From Guadua angustifolia (Eukaryota > Streptophyta > Magnoliopsida > Poales > Poaceae), in contig JAYEVE010000391.1 in the NCBI GenBank assembly GCA_036346375.1, forward strand, positions 1 through 64,000: a DNA stretch of 64,000 nt, in the 5' to 3' direction. Positions within the stretch are counted from its first letter, which is position 1; each line of letters begins with the position of its first letter. The notes under the pieces are model-generated. The model had not been told where the DNA came from and made no database searches. It saw only the letters and a program-made list of their open reading frames with translations. Of the stretch, positions 24,205-34,862 are shown piece after piece. The position numbers and the translations under genes were made by a program.

Positions 24205-24925
24205 GGAAGAACAGAGAAGTTCGTGTACCTAAATTCCAGGTGCTCACCTAGCACCATGTTTATGATCCTGTTGACCTCTTCATCCCTCCCAAACACCTTA
24301 GGCTCAGTCAGGAAGGAGCTCGTCTGTCGGAGATTGACCTCCTCTGGTTGTGGGTGGGTAGCCATGGACGCCAAGTTCTCCATATTGACAATTTTCTGGA
24401 CCTTGTCGACAGTCTTCTCAAGGTGGCCAGAGATTTTTCTAATCCTATCAGACATAGCATCCTGGTCAAAGTTGGGGTGAACAGCTTCCTGCCCTTGCAT
24501 GACGCTGTCACTACTTAACTTGTCCTGGCCCTCTTGAATGGGTTGGACAGAACGGAGTATGAACGGTGGACAACCATCTGGACAGCAGAGGAAGAAGCAC
24601 CGTCTGGGTTGCTCGTGCCACCACGGGTGCTGTCGACAAGCTCCTTTAGGCGGTAGTAGTCCATCTCGTCCAACGCGTCGTCAGCACCATAAGCAGCAAG
24701 CTTGAGCTCCTTGATGAGATCCGACATAGCATCGTTGGGGACAGGCTTACCCCGCCCAACAATCTTGAGCACCGCATGGGCCATGCGAAGTTGGGTCTTC
24801 AGGTTGCAGACGTCATCGTGGAGACCCGAACGAGCAGCCCATTGTTCGAGCTTAGACCCGTAGTACTTGTCAAAGATGACCTGCAAGATCCCTCCGGCGA
24901 AACCCGCAGCTGTCGCGACTTCCAT
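24205..24925 (-). pseudogene. NLR pseudogene, N-terminal CC segment
   Basis: The ATG at 24925-24923 opens an Rx-N-type coiled-coil domain with the EDVID-like motif 'ADDALDEMDYYRL' at about 24655-24690. The frame stops at 24515 after 'NPFKRARTS'. The continuing frame, 24078-24500, resumes with the linker to NB-ARC ('EPKVFGRDEEVNRIINMVLG'). A one-base frameshift therefore lies near 24505-24515. On the minus strand a splice-acceptor-like tract ends in CAG at 24928, two bases before the ATG, which suggests a 5'-UTR intron. Confidence 0.8.
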
Positions 24926-24945
24926 TGCTGCGAAAGAGAAGCACA
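24926..24945 (-). promoter_or_regulatory. Putative 3' splice site of a 5'-UTR intron of the NLR
   Basis: Minus-strand 'gcttctctttcgcag|caATG' has a polypyrimidine tract and CAG directly before the start codon. The donor site was not located. Confidence 0.35.
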
Positions 24946-25120
24946 AACAATACACAGGTGTGTATGAGATTAAGAGGAGAGGACAGCAACATTTTCGGAG
25001 AAAAGGATTGAAACCAAGCAAAATGAACGTAAGTTAAGGAATTCATAGTTACCTCCTTCCGTTGGGAAATGATGCTTGCGGAGGAACCAGCGGGATGTGG
25101 AAGAAGAATATGTAGCTATG

Positions 25121-25681
25121 GCAGGTTCGGCTAGGCATTGGGCGTGGATTTCGTCGCCAGCAAGATCAAAACACGTCCCAGCTGTTCGACATAGGCGTCA
25201 TGGGCGTGGATCCATTCAAACATTTTTTACGCGGATTCATTCAAAACACGTCATGGGCGTGGGTCCATTCAAACATTTTTTACGCTGATTCGAACAGAAA
25301 TCACTCCACCGCTTCCGGCTATTATTTCCAGATGATCGATCATTGAACATATATAAAGCAAACATCAAATCAATACGTACATCAGCATGTGTTTCTTCTT
25401 TTTGGCAGGTTCGGCTAGGCGTTGGGTCCACATTGGCATTGATTTCGTCGCCAGCAAGATCAAAACACGTCCCATCTGTTCGACATAGGCGTCATGGGCG
25501 TGGATTCATTCAAACATTTTTTACGCTGATTCATTCAAAACACGTCATGGGCGTGGGTCCATTCAAACATTTTTTACGCTGATTCGAACAGAAATCACGC
25601 CACCGCTTCCGGCTATTATTTTCAGATGATCGATCATTGAACATATATAAAGCAAACATCAAATCAATACGTACATCAGCA
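25121..25681. repeat. 284-bp tandem repeat upstream of the NLR, copies 1 and 2
   Basis: Copy 1 runs 25121-25404 and copy 2 from 25405 to 25681, where LINE-2 is inserted. Both start 'gcaggttcggctaggc' and share 'tcgtcgccagcaagatcaaa', 'cacgtcatgggcgtgg' and 'gatgatcgatcattgaac'. Each copy also contains two nested units of about 52 bp ('cattcaaacattttttacgc'). The repeated peptide frames at 25076-25288 and 25343-25582 only reflect this duplication. A partial third copy begins at 29711. The array lies 200-760 bp upstream of the NLR start codon. Confidence 0.85.
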
Positions 25682-25734
25682 AATATTGCTTCTTCTATTG
25701 ATTAAAAATTGATCTGGATGAGGAGGAAGAGGAT

Positions 25735-25917
25735 TTGACTGACATGCACCTCAATCACATTCGTAATGAACAGAATGTGTTTGAGGAGAGTATGGATCAT
25801 ATTTGTAGCGAATTTATTGCTACACCGCGTAGGAAAAAATTCAAATCCCGAAATATCAATAGAGAGGGATTGAGTTCTAGAAAACCAAAAACATTATCTA
25901 AGCTGAGTTTCAAATGA
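25735..25917 (+). pseudogene. LINE-2 ORF1 C-terminal remnant
   Basis: A 60-codon open frame, basic at its end, lies directly before the ORF2 start and overlaps it by four bases. Its identity is inferred from position only. Confidence 0.35.
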
Positions 25918-28900
25918 AAGGCGTATTCTGGAATAGCAGAGGTCTTGGAGACTTGGCTAAATATAGGTGCGTGGGGATATGGTATAAGAAGAGCAAATTG
26001 ATTTTATTGCTCTTCTAGAGACTGGTCGGGATCATTTCTCGGATGGGACATTAAAAAATTATGTGGTGGCAAAGAATTTATTTGCATGCATGGCTATATA
26101 ATCGATCGGGGGCATGCTCACGGGGCGGATCTAACGGTGTATGACATTAGAGCCATTGATGAAAGGAATTTTATATTAAATTTACTCTTCGTAATAAAAA
26201 TGATGGTTTCAAGTGGGTGCTCATAGCAGTATATGGTCCTGCGCAACAAGAATATAAGGACGCTTTTCTTACTAAAATGGCTCATATTTGTAGTAAAGAA
26301 CAATTACCGTATATTATTGGTGGGGATTTTAATATTATGCGTGGTCCGGATGATAAAAACAAGGATTCCTTTGATTTTAAATGGCCAAATCTTTTCAACA
26401 TGGTTATTCAATCATTAGATCTCAGAGAGATAAATTTGTCTGGTCGACATTATACTTGGGAGAGCAGTGGAGATAATCCAACTTTTGAGAAGTTAGATAG
26501 AGTCTTGGTATGTACTGAATGGGAAAAAAATTCCCTCTCACCACTGTGGAGGCTAGAGATAGGAGTATTTTCGATCACACACCATTGATTTTGAATCTGG
26601 GGTCTCGTCTCGTCATAAAATCAACCATTGTTCAAATTTGAGCGTGGGTGGTTGATTCGAGATGGTTTTATGACTTGGTTGCTGAAAAATGGCAAGCGAG
26701 AGACAAGAGGGGTTCTTGCTATGGAAAAATGGCGAGAATAAAATAAGAACCCTCAGACAATTTTTAAGAGGATGGGCTAAACACACAGCTGGTCATAACA
26801 AGAAGGAGAAGAGAAAAATTATTTCCATAATCGATGCCCTTGATAAGAAGGCGAACATAGCACTCTCTCGGACCATGAACTAAACTTGAAGAATTACCTC
26901 AAGGATAGAGTGGTGAATCTGTTGAGGGAAGAGGAAATTAAATGGTACGAGAGAGCTAAAACAAAAGACCTTTTAGAGGGTGATGATAACACACAATATT
27001 TTCATTTGGTTGCTAATGGCAAACACAGAAAGCAACGCATTTTCCAATTAGAGCATGAAGATGGCATAATAGTAGGTGAGGCCGAACTAAAAGCGCATGT
27101 TACAAACTATTATAAAGGCCTGTTTGGACCGCCAGAAGAAAATAATTTTAGTCTGGTGGAGACTCATAGTCATAATTTGCCTTAGGTATCCAATGAGGAA
27201 AATGCCATCCGCATTGAACAATTTACTGAAAAAGAGGTTAGAGAGGCGGTTTTCCAAATGGAACATAATAAAGCACCTGGTCCTGATGGATTTCCAGCTG
27301 AATTTTATCAAGTTTTTTGGGATATTATTAAAGGGGATCTGATGGCGTTGTTTAATGATTTCTATCAAGGAAACTTACCTCTGTTTAGCTTCAATTTTGG
27401 AATAATTACGCTTCTTCCAAAAATTAAAGAGGCAACAAAAATACAACAATACAGACCCATCTGTTTGCTCAATGTGAGTTTCAAAATATTCACAAAAGTG
27501 GCTACAAATAGAATCATGGGGGTGGCCAACAAAGTCGTACGACCCACACAAACCGCTTTCATGCCAGGCCGTAATATTATGGAAGGTGTAGTGATATTAC
27601 ATGAAACTATCCATGAATTGCATTCTAAGAAGCTTAATGGAGTGTTATTGAAACTTGATTTCGAAAAGGCTTATGATAATGTTAAATGGACTTTTCTTCA
27701 ACAAACACTTCGCATGAAGGGATTCGGCCACCAATGGTGTTCCTGGATCAGGCATTTTGTCGCTGGTGGTAGTATGGGCATTAAAGTTAATGATGATATT
27801 GGACATTATTTCCAAACCAAAAAAGGGCTCAGGCAGGGTGATCCCATGTCCCCAATACTATTCAATATTGTGGCAGACATGCTAGCAATTCTGATTAAGC
27901 GAGCGAAAGAGGGTGGTCAGATTCGAGGAGTTATTCCTCATCTTATAGAGGATGGCTTATCGATCTTACAAGATCTGAGATGATACTATCCTTTTATGGA
28001 TCATGATATTGAGCAAGCTAAAAACATGAAGATTTTGCTGCGTGTTCGAACAATTATCGGGCTAAAATTAACTTTCATAAAAGTGAGATTTTTTGCTTTG
28101 GTGAAGCTTCGACAACATGAGCGAGTTTATCTTGACTTATTTGGGTGTGGTATAGGATCATATCCATTCAGATACTTAGGGATTCCGATGCACTATCACA
28201 AGCTCCGTGAATGCGGATTGGGGTGTAATTGAGGATCGATTTAAAAGAAAACTAAGTACTTGGAAGGCCAAACACCTTTCCTATGGGGGTAGACTTGTAC
28301 TACTAAATTCTGTACTAAGCAGATTACCTATGTTCATGATGTCTATTTTTGAAATTCCCAAGGGTGTTCTACAAAGACTGAATGTCTATCGATCGAGGTT
28401 TTTTTGGCAAGGCAATAATCATAAGAGGAAATATCGCCTTGCTAAGTGGGATATCCTGTGTCGTCCAAAAGACCAAGGAGGTTTGGATATTGTCGATCTA
28501 CAGATTAAGAATAAATGTCTCCTAAGCAAATGGTTATTTAAGCTATTGAATGAGGATGGGATCTGGCAGACCTTACTTACAAATAAATATCTAAGTTCCA
28601 AATGCTTGTCCCAAGTGCATGTTAAACCTGGTGATTCATATTTTTGGAAAGGACTTTTAAAAATTAAAGATGATTTCCTAGGATGTGGATCCTTTCGGAT
28701 AAGAGATGGTTCACAAACTAGGTTTTAGGATGACACTTGGATAGATTCTACGCTACTAAAGGTTCAATTTTCAAGTTTGTATAACATTGCTCATTACCGC
28801 ATATTGCGTGGCAAAGGTTATGACTCGAGATGCAACCAAAAATTAACTTCCGAGAATATTAACGAGGAACAAATTGATTGCATGGTACAATTTAGTAGCA

Positions 28901-29567
28901 AAATTGGCTAATTGTCACTTCTTTGTTGGAAGGATATTTTAAGCTGGGATTTACATAAACATGGACAGTTCTCTGTCCGATCTATATCTGACTATTGTAT
29001 GAATAAGAATACTCCTTACAATTGTAAATTTATTTGGAAGTTGAAAATTCCTTTGAAAATTAAAATTTTTCTTTGGTTTTACAACGCGGTGTAATTTTAA
29101 CAAAGGATAATCTAGCTAAAAGAAATTGGCATGGAAATCAGAAATGTTGTTTTTGTAATTGTAATGAAACAATGAGACATCTATTTTTTGATTGCCAACA
29201 CTCAAAAGCTATTTGGCGAGTTGTGCATATAGCTACGGGTTTATCACCGCCCAAATCCATTTCCAATATGCTTGGTTATTGGTTAACAGGCATTGCGAAG
29301 GATGTTCAAAAATTGATTTTTGTCAGGGGTGTGGCCATGTTATGGGCTATTTGGTGTACACGCAATGATATTATATTTGAGAAAAACAAACATTCTACTT
29401 TCATGCAGGTTATCTTCAGAGGAACATATTGGCTGCGGTTTTGGGCACTATTGCAGCATGAGAACAACAGGGAGAAGATCCGACAGGCAAGCAGGGCTTT
29501 GGAGATTGTGATATTGCACATCTTCACCAAGAATGAATGGAGAAGTAATTATAGATTAGGCTTTTAA
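25914..29567 (+). pseudogene. LINE-2 ORF2 (endonuclease / RT), broken
   Basis: It starts 'MKGVFWNSRGLGDLAKYR' at 25914, the typical N-terminus of a plant L1 endonuclease. Endonuclease pieces lie at 26217-26588 ('GGDFNIM'). RT pieces lie at 26886-27185 and 27258-27983 ('APGPDGFPAEFY', 'RPICLLN', 'LRQGDPMSPILF'). The YADD box near 27972-27985 is destroyed by a frameshift. The thumb/connection part is at 28207-28728, and the C-terminal zf-RVT part at 28912-29567 has Cys/His pairs ('CCFCNCNETMRHLFFDC'). At least six frame breaks; not functional. Confidence 0.8.
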
Positions 29568-29680
29568 ATTCCGGATCTTTTTTGCCCATTTTACATTATA
29601 GATATCTGCATATGATATTTGTACGAACTCGATTGTGTGCTTTGGCAGAGACCAGATTTTAATGCTTTATCTTAAAAAAA

Positions 29681-29940
29681 ACGTACATCAGCATGTGTTT
29701 CTTCTTTTTGGCAGGTTCGGCTAGGCGTTGAGCCCACATTGGCATTGATTTCGTCACCAGCAAGATTTTTTACGCTGATTCCAACTGAAATCACCCGACC
29801 GCTTCCGGCGATGAAACGCACAGGACGCACGTGCAGGCCGAAAAACAGAGAGCCACCCTACACGGCTACACCCACAGAGAAACCCAACGCGACGGTAGAA
29901 AAACACACACGCACAGCCTCCGCGCACGGGAAAAAAAAGC
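29681..29940. repeat. Third, partial copy of the NLR upstream repeat plus unassigned flank
   Basis: The LINE-2 duplication (29681-29693) is followed at 29711 by 'gcaggttcggctaggcgttg' and about 100 bp of repeat sequence with an internal deletion ('ccagcaag' joined directly to 'attttttacgctg'). From about 29813 to 29940 I see no recognisable feature. Confidence 0.65.
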
Positions 29941-29941
29941 A

Positions 29942-30134
29942 GCCTTTACGGAGAAAGAAGCAAGATCAAAACAAACATCAAAATGCTGTAATCTCTTTTA
30001 CCTCTTCCGTCAACAGTCTAAAATCCTGTCCCATCTACAGAGATCTCGGTCAGGACTGAACCTCCCAAACAAAGCCTTACGGAGAAAGAAGCAAGATCAA
30101 AACAAAACATCAAAATGCTGTTAATCTCTTTTAC
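29942..30134. repeat. 65-bp direct repeat (29942-30001 and 30073-30134)
   Basis: 'gccttacggagaaagaagca' through 'aatctctttta' occurs twice, 131 bp apart. The second copy ends at the broken 5' LTR of the copia element. Confidence 0.75.
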
Positions 30135-30149
30135 AATTGTTTTTGTCAA

Positions 30150-30355
30150 GCGCAAAAACAATTGTCGATTCTTTGTTCTACTGGTTCTGCTATCGTCTTT
30201 GCTCTGTTGTAGTTTGTTTCTCTGAAGTTCAGAGTATCGACAAAACATTGTTGTCGTTGTTTTTCCTGAAATTCAGAGAACAGAAAAACGTTTTTGTTAT
30301 TCTAAAGATCAGAATCCAGGTGAAGAGGAAGGCTTATTCAAGATCGATTCCAACA
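30150..30355 (+). repeat. copia-A 5' LTR remnant
   Basis: It matches the 3' LTR from 43230 onward ('gcgcaaaaacaattgtcg', 'tctgaagttcagag') and ends 'gattccaaca'. The first 211 bp of the LTR are missing. The break lies in an inverted repeat with 13-base arms (30133-30145 and 30153-30165). Confidence 0.8.
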
Positions 30356-30404
30356 CTTGGCATCAGAGCTTGGTGCCTTCCCAATCTACCATTGGTTCAA
30401 GAAG

Positions 30405-30670
30405 ATGGCTCTCACATCACAGAAAGCGGCAAAGGATGTCGGCGGTGTGCTGTTTTCTTTTCCGATGCTGACAACGTCCACTTATACAATTTGGGCAATC
30501 AAGATGGAGGCCATAATTGATGCCTAGGGGATCTGGGAAGCAGTTGAACCGGAGGTTGGTGTGGCCGTGGAAGCAAAGATCACAAAAAGGCAAGGGCATT
30601 CCTCTTCCAGTGCATCCATAAAGATGTTCTCCTACAGGTCGCCAAGAAGAAGGCTGCAAAGGAGGCCTAG
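30405..30670 (+). pseudogene. copia-A gag, N-terminal part
   Basis: Opens with 'MALTSQKAAKDVGG' 36 bases after the primer site and continues 'TIWAIKMEAIIDA', then an in-frame stop, then 'GIWEAVEP', the pattern of plant copia gag N-termini. It is cut at 30670 by the gypsy solo LTR. The remainder resumes at 34863. Confidence 0.7.
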
Positions 30671-33600
30671 TGTAACGTCCCGAAATTTGGTCCGATTTTA
30701 ATTTTTGGAGTTATTCGAATTTTGTGAATTAACCAACCCTTATTTGCCTTTAATTGCATTTATTTGATTTTATCTGAATTTTAGGGGTTAATTGAATTTT
30801 TATGGATTTTTGAGGATTTATTGGATTTAAATAAAATTAAAATTTAATTATCCTTTTCTTGATTAATTAATATCAGAAAAAGTATTTATCAAAATTAAAT
30901 GAAAATATTTTATTTAGGCTCAAAATGCTCACGAAATATTTTCTAGAATTTTTCGGTATTTTTAGTGCCCCGAATAAATGCTTTGATTTATTGGAATTAT
31001 TTTTATTGGAAAAGTCGAAAAATCGCTTAGCTACAGTGTTGAGCCGAGCCCAACACTGCGCCGCGCCGAAGGAACCCTAGCGCCGCCATTTCCGCGCCGT
31101 CGGATCTTGATCGAACGGTTGCGATCGCGTACCGTTTTGCCGAAGCCGATTTCAATCCCCGCCGTTGGATCGCGATCGAACGGTTGATGTGACCAGAGCT
31201 TCTCGGGACGGAGCGCTCTGCCGCACCGCCGTCGCCCGTTGGCCGCCGAGGATCTGTCAGAGATTTGCGCGCATGTCGAGGCTTGTCCGAGCGGGAGATA
31301 TAGACCATTGTGCGCCGCACTTCACTCCGCCCATTTTGCCTACTCGCTCGTTAGCTCTCGTGCGCCGTAGCCCACTCAGGAGCTCGCCGAAGTAGCTCCA
31401 TTCCCTCACTTCGGTTTTCTTCATCTTCCGCCGTGGTCCGTCACTCCCCGCCGCAGCTAGGACCTTCTCCGAGATCCTCGTGGCTCGCCGCGTCAAGCAA
31501 GCCACTTCTCCCGACCGGAGACGCCCGGAATCGCCCGTGCCTTCGTCTTCTTCTTCAACTCTGGCGACAAGCACCGCCTCCTCTTCTTCGACGCATCGCG
31601 AGCTCCAGCAGCCGTCGGATTTGCATCGGACGCTCACGGTAAAGCCACGTTTTTCCCCTTTTAACTTCAGTGCGAATCGGTGCTAGTAAATCTTGGCCGT
31701 TGGATCCGCATCGTGTGGTCCTAAGGCGCCCACGTAGGTGTGATGAGCAGTAAACTCTCCGGGTAACCATGGCCGTTGGATCTTCATCTGACCGCCCCAG
31801 TACGTCCACGTAGGCTTAGGAATAGGAAACCGTCCGGGTAGCCGCAGCCGTAGGATCTTCATCCGACGGTAGGCGTGCGTCCACGTCGGTGCGAGGAATA
31901 GTGGACCGTATCGGTAACCCCAGCCGTAGATCTCCCATCCGACCGTCGGGAATGCGCCGTGTATTCGTCGCTGACATGTGGGGCCAAGCACTGTTCACCG
32001 GGCCCACTTGTCAGTGTGATGACCCCGGGTGTGCTGACGTCAGCGTGACGTCATCAGGGGCCCACTTGTCAGTGGCCGAGGGCGACGTGGAGGCCTCTGG
32101 AGCTGACACGTGTCGCTGGGGGGGATAAAATCTGGATTTCCAGTGGGAAAATAAATGGAATAATCCGATTATTCATTATTTGAATTTCAGCAAATTTGTA
32201 AATGCTATAACTTTCTCATTTTAACTCAGATTTGGGTGATTCCAGTGCCCAAAAATTTGTAAAAATGTGAACTATTTAATGGTGATTTTTATTCTATTTT
32301 TGGTGATGGTCTTGCTGTCTGTATAGCATATTTATTGTGTGTTTGCTTCTACCGATTAGACTCCGAATCGCCGGAATTCGCCGAGGAAGAAATTGAAGAA
32401 CCGTCGCAGATCTCGGACCAGAACCAGTTGCTATTTGAAGGCAAGTCATGCTTTGACCATTTTGCGCCTAGTTTTCAAAGTATATTTTGATTTCCATATT
32501 GTATGCTATGTTAAGTACAAATGCTATTGGTTAAATTAGGAAATGGTAGCTAAAAGCTAAACTTGTTTATGCCACCTTGATTATAATGTTTATATGCCCT
32601 GAATCCTTGTCCACCCTAAGATATTTAACATGTTGGATGCTAATACGATGCCAACACGGGAGGCTAGACCGTGATTAGTCGCTTAGCCTGCTTATATGCG
32701 TGGAATGTCTTTCAAATTGCAAACAAATGTTGACTAAACAATTATGGAACGCATTTTGAAATAATGCGATGATGTCATGAAATGGAATTGAGGGTAGCGA
32801 CCTGTGTGGTTCTACTCGCGCAATGACGTGGGCATTGGTATGTGTTGCATAAATGCAAACCCTGGGTGGGAAATGATTTGGACCGGGGCAAGTGGCAAGA
32901 AGGCTTCGTGCAAGGTGGGCTTGTGTGGCAACGGGTTGTATGAAAAGATTGTGAAGGCTGTGTGCCGAAATGTTTAAAATGGATGTCTTGCCTGGGACAG
33001 TTAAGGACTTAACCTTGCGAGCCTTTGAGCTGAGTTCCGTGTACAACCACTTGTCCGGTATGGGACGGACCTAGTTAAGTAGGTTTCTAACCTCTTTCCT
33101 TTGAAACCTCGGGGTGTGATGCACTTGATTAAGCTGTATGAGAAGCGTACTGTCTTTGCGGCTTGGTACCCATTCAACGATACTTGCTCTGTCTAAACTT
33201 CGACTGTGTGAGGAAGTGTTAGAAGGAAATGTGGAGGGGTTCATCGGTTAAATGTTGGTCTCTGAAGACTTTGTTGCAATCAATCACCTGTGTGGTGAGC
33301 GATTGTATCCTGTGGGTAAAGTGTACAGTCTCTGCAGAGTGTGTGCGTGAATCTATTCGAATAGCCGTGTCCGCGGTATTGGACATTGCTCGGTGATTAT
33401 AGTCAAGGGTTAGATTTTAAAAATAAAATGTGGAATGGGTGGCTGTGTGCCAAAAGAATGACGAATCAACTAGGGCTGTGTGCCAAACTCTTGAGAAAAG
33501 AATTGAGAAATTAAGTATTAATAATATTGGTTTTACCGCTTTTTAATCTAATAGGATTACCTGTCTAAAAGAAATGCTGCTTTAATGCAAAATAACCAAT

Positions 33601-34051
33601 CAAGCCTTCCCTTTGGATAAGCCATGCATGTAGTAATAGAACTGCATTGTGCGTGACTTGTTGAGTATGTTGTATACTCACCCTTGCATCGACAAAAACA
33701 TCAGAAGAAGAAGCTGTGCCAGCATGGGAGGAGGAGTTCATCGAAGGCCAGGAGGGTTAGGGTTGAGCCGCACTCAGTTGCCTGTGGTTAAGTAGGGTTC
33801 CGTTAACGTACTTTTGCTTCCGCTGAATGAACATTGTGCTACTTTGATATTTATCGCCCTGCGTGGCGAATTATTGTAAGGTGGCCATAAGGCCGTGTAA
33901 CTCGTTATTAATCATGATTGAAGTACTTTATTATTAAATTCCGCTGTGTATGATTGTGGTACTTCAACCTGTTATCCTGTGTGTACTAGCGTGATCCTGG
34001 ACTAGTACAGAATACACAGAGTGTCCGAATCCGTGAATTCGGGGCACGACA
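30671..34051 (+). mobile_element. Gypsy-type solo LTR (3381 bp)
   Basis: Starts TGTAACGTCCCGAAATTTGG, ends ATTCGGGGCACGACA, and is flanked by a perfect 5-bp duplication, CCTAG, at 30666-30670 and 34052-34056. With no internal region it is a solo LTR left by recombination between two LTRs. It is related to the long minus LTRs at 912-5227 and 6381-11537 (its 33330-33400 matches the reverse complement of their 920-1010 and 7040-7100 blocks). It includes a 78-bp minisatellite. The open frames inside (31027-32128) are GC-rich and lack domains. Confidence 0.9.
31688..31950. repeat. About 78-bp minisatellite in the solo LTR, about 3.3 copies
   Basis: Units begin 'gccgttggatcttcatc' near 31689, 31770, 31848 and 31923 and contain 'gtccacgtaggc' and 'ccgggtaacc'. 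Copies differ by about 15-25%. Confidence 0.7.
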
Positions 34052-34063
34052 CCTAGGAAGCTT

Positions 34064-34862
34064 TTTTTTGAAAGAAACGGTAAAAGCTCTGCCATGTATT
34101 AAAGTAAGGAGACAGGAATAAAGGAGTGCGTTTGATTCAGATACCGGCACATCCTGAGTGGGTAAAGCAAAGCAATGAGAAAAAACAACCCAAACTGGAT
34201 ACTGCACGTAGTCTACTAGTACACCGACCAAGCCACCAGGAAAATTTCAGAAGGCTAGATCACCTTCCCTGATTAGCATCTCACCAGGGTCGGGAACAGC
34301 TCCCAGACTGAATTTGCGGGGGAAAGCTGCTCTGTCTGAAGAAGGTTGATACATTCCACTGACTTTGCTTCCTTGGGTATGAGCTAACTGCTTACTTGCA
34401 GTTGATTGTGCCTCTTGTGATTGAAATGCTACATCCTGGATTTCGGCAGAAAGCCATCGGCGAAGACGGAGGCCAGGATTGAAATGGAGAGGAAGGTATT
34501 GAAGGTCGCTTCGGACTTTGACGAGCTCAGCGAGTAATCCTTGGCCAGAGCATTGTCAGACACGACCTCCGAATTTGTAGACCCACGTTTCATACACCTG
34601 CTCCCCGATCTTCGTCTTGCATGGAGGGACCTATGTAATCCTAGATCCTGCATGGGCAACATGAACAAATTATCCTGATGAAAACAAAGTAAATCATAGT
34701 TATTGGATTCCCTGGAAACCAGCGGCACGCCATAATGTCGACTGCGGTAGAACATTTTATGATGGCAGCAGCAGAAACATCATCCGGTTCATTGTCAACG
34801 TCTTTCCTGTCCGTCTCCTTTCGGTTCTTGCAGACCCAGTCAGTTAATCATTGATCATGACA
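34064..34862 (-). mobile_element. 5'-truncated LINE-type insertion, minus strand
   Basis: A poly(T) run at 34062-34069 followed by 'gaaagaaacggtaaaagctctgcc' is, on the minus strand, the '...ggcagagcttttaccgtttc' plus poly(A) end seen in grass LINEs. The insert is flanked by a 12-13 bp duplication, gcct(a/g)ggaagct. The left copy is split between 30665-30670 and 34057-34062 by the solo LTR; the right copy is at 34863-34875. The 108-codon minus frame at 34429-34755 is not recognised. The body could be a LINE 3' region or a retrocopied host transcript. Confidence 0.6.

Larger units (their letters stand above)
12257..24925 (-). pseudogene. CC-NB-ARC-LRR (NLR) disease-resistance-type gene, disrupted
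   Basis: One gene read right to left. An Rx-type coiled coil starts with ATG at 24925-24923, followed by NB-ARC (P-loop at about 23583-23612, kinase-2 'FIVLDDVWEN' at about 23345-23375, RNBS-B, GLPL-like 'GIPLAAKTM', RNBS-D 'CFAYCAVFPKDY', MHD 'YMMHDLLHD' at about 22733-22762) and long leucine-rich repeats ending at 12257. Without inserts the coding length would be about 4.6 kb, roughly 1,540 codons, normal for a cereal CNL. Proteins of this family act as intracellular immune receptors. Lesions: hAT MITE at 23625, LINE at 14233-21655, frameshifts near 24505, 23188, 14210 and 12450, and an in-frame TAG at 22857-22855. A functional full-length protein is not possible as read. Assembly errors could explain a single frameshift but not the insertions. 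Confidence 0.85.
25682..29680 (+). mobile_element. L1-type LINE, 5'-truncated (LINE-2)
   Basis: This 4.0 kb element ends in poly(A) (29674-29680) and is flanked by a 13-bp target duplication, acgtacatcagca, at 25669-25681 and 29681-29693. It begins at the tail of ORF1 and contains a decayed ORF2. It belongs to the same family as LINE-3 (36089-40311) and LINE-5 (63838-64000): 'VANGKHRK' and the C-terminal zinc-finger region match closely. It sits in copy 2 of the NLR upstream repeat. Confidence 0.85.

Noticed and set aside
25076..25582. Two similar peptides from neighbouring open frames
   Set aside because: Similarity comes from the tandem repeat; there is no codon-level conservation or domain.
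29813..30060. Possible small gene (106- and 97-codon overlapping frames)
   Set aside because: Lys/Thr-rich frames overlap each other and the duplicated segment; no domain.
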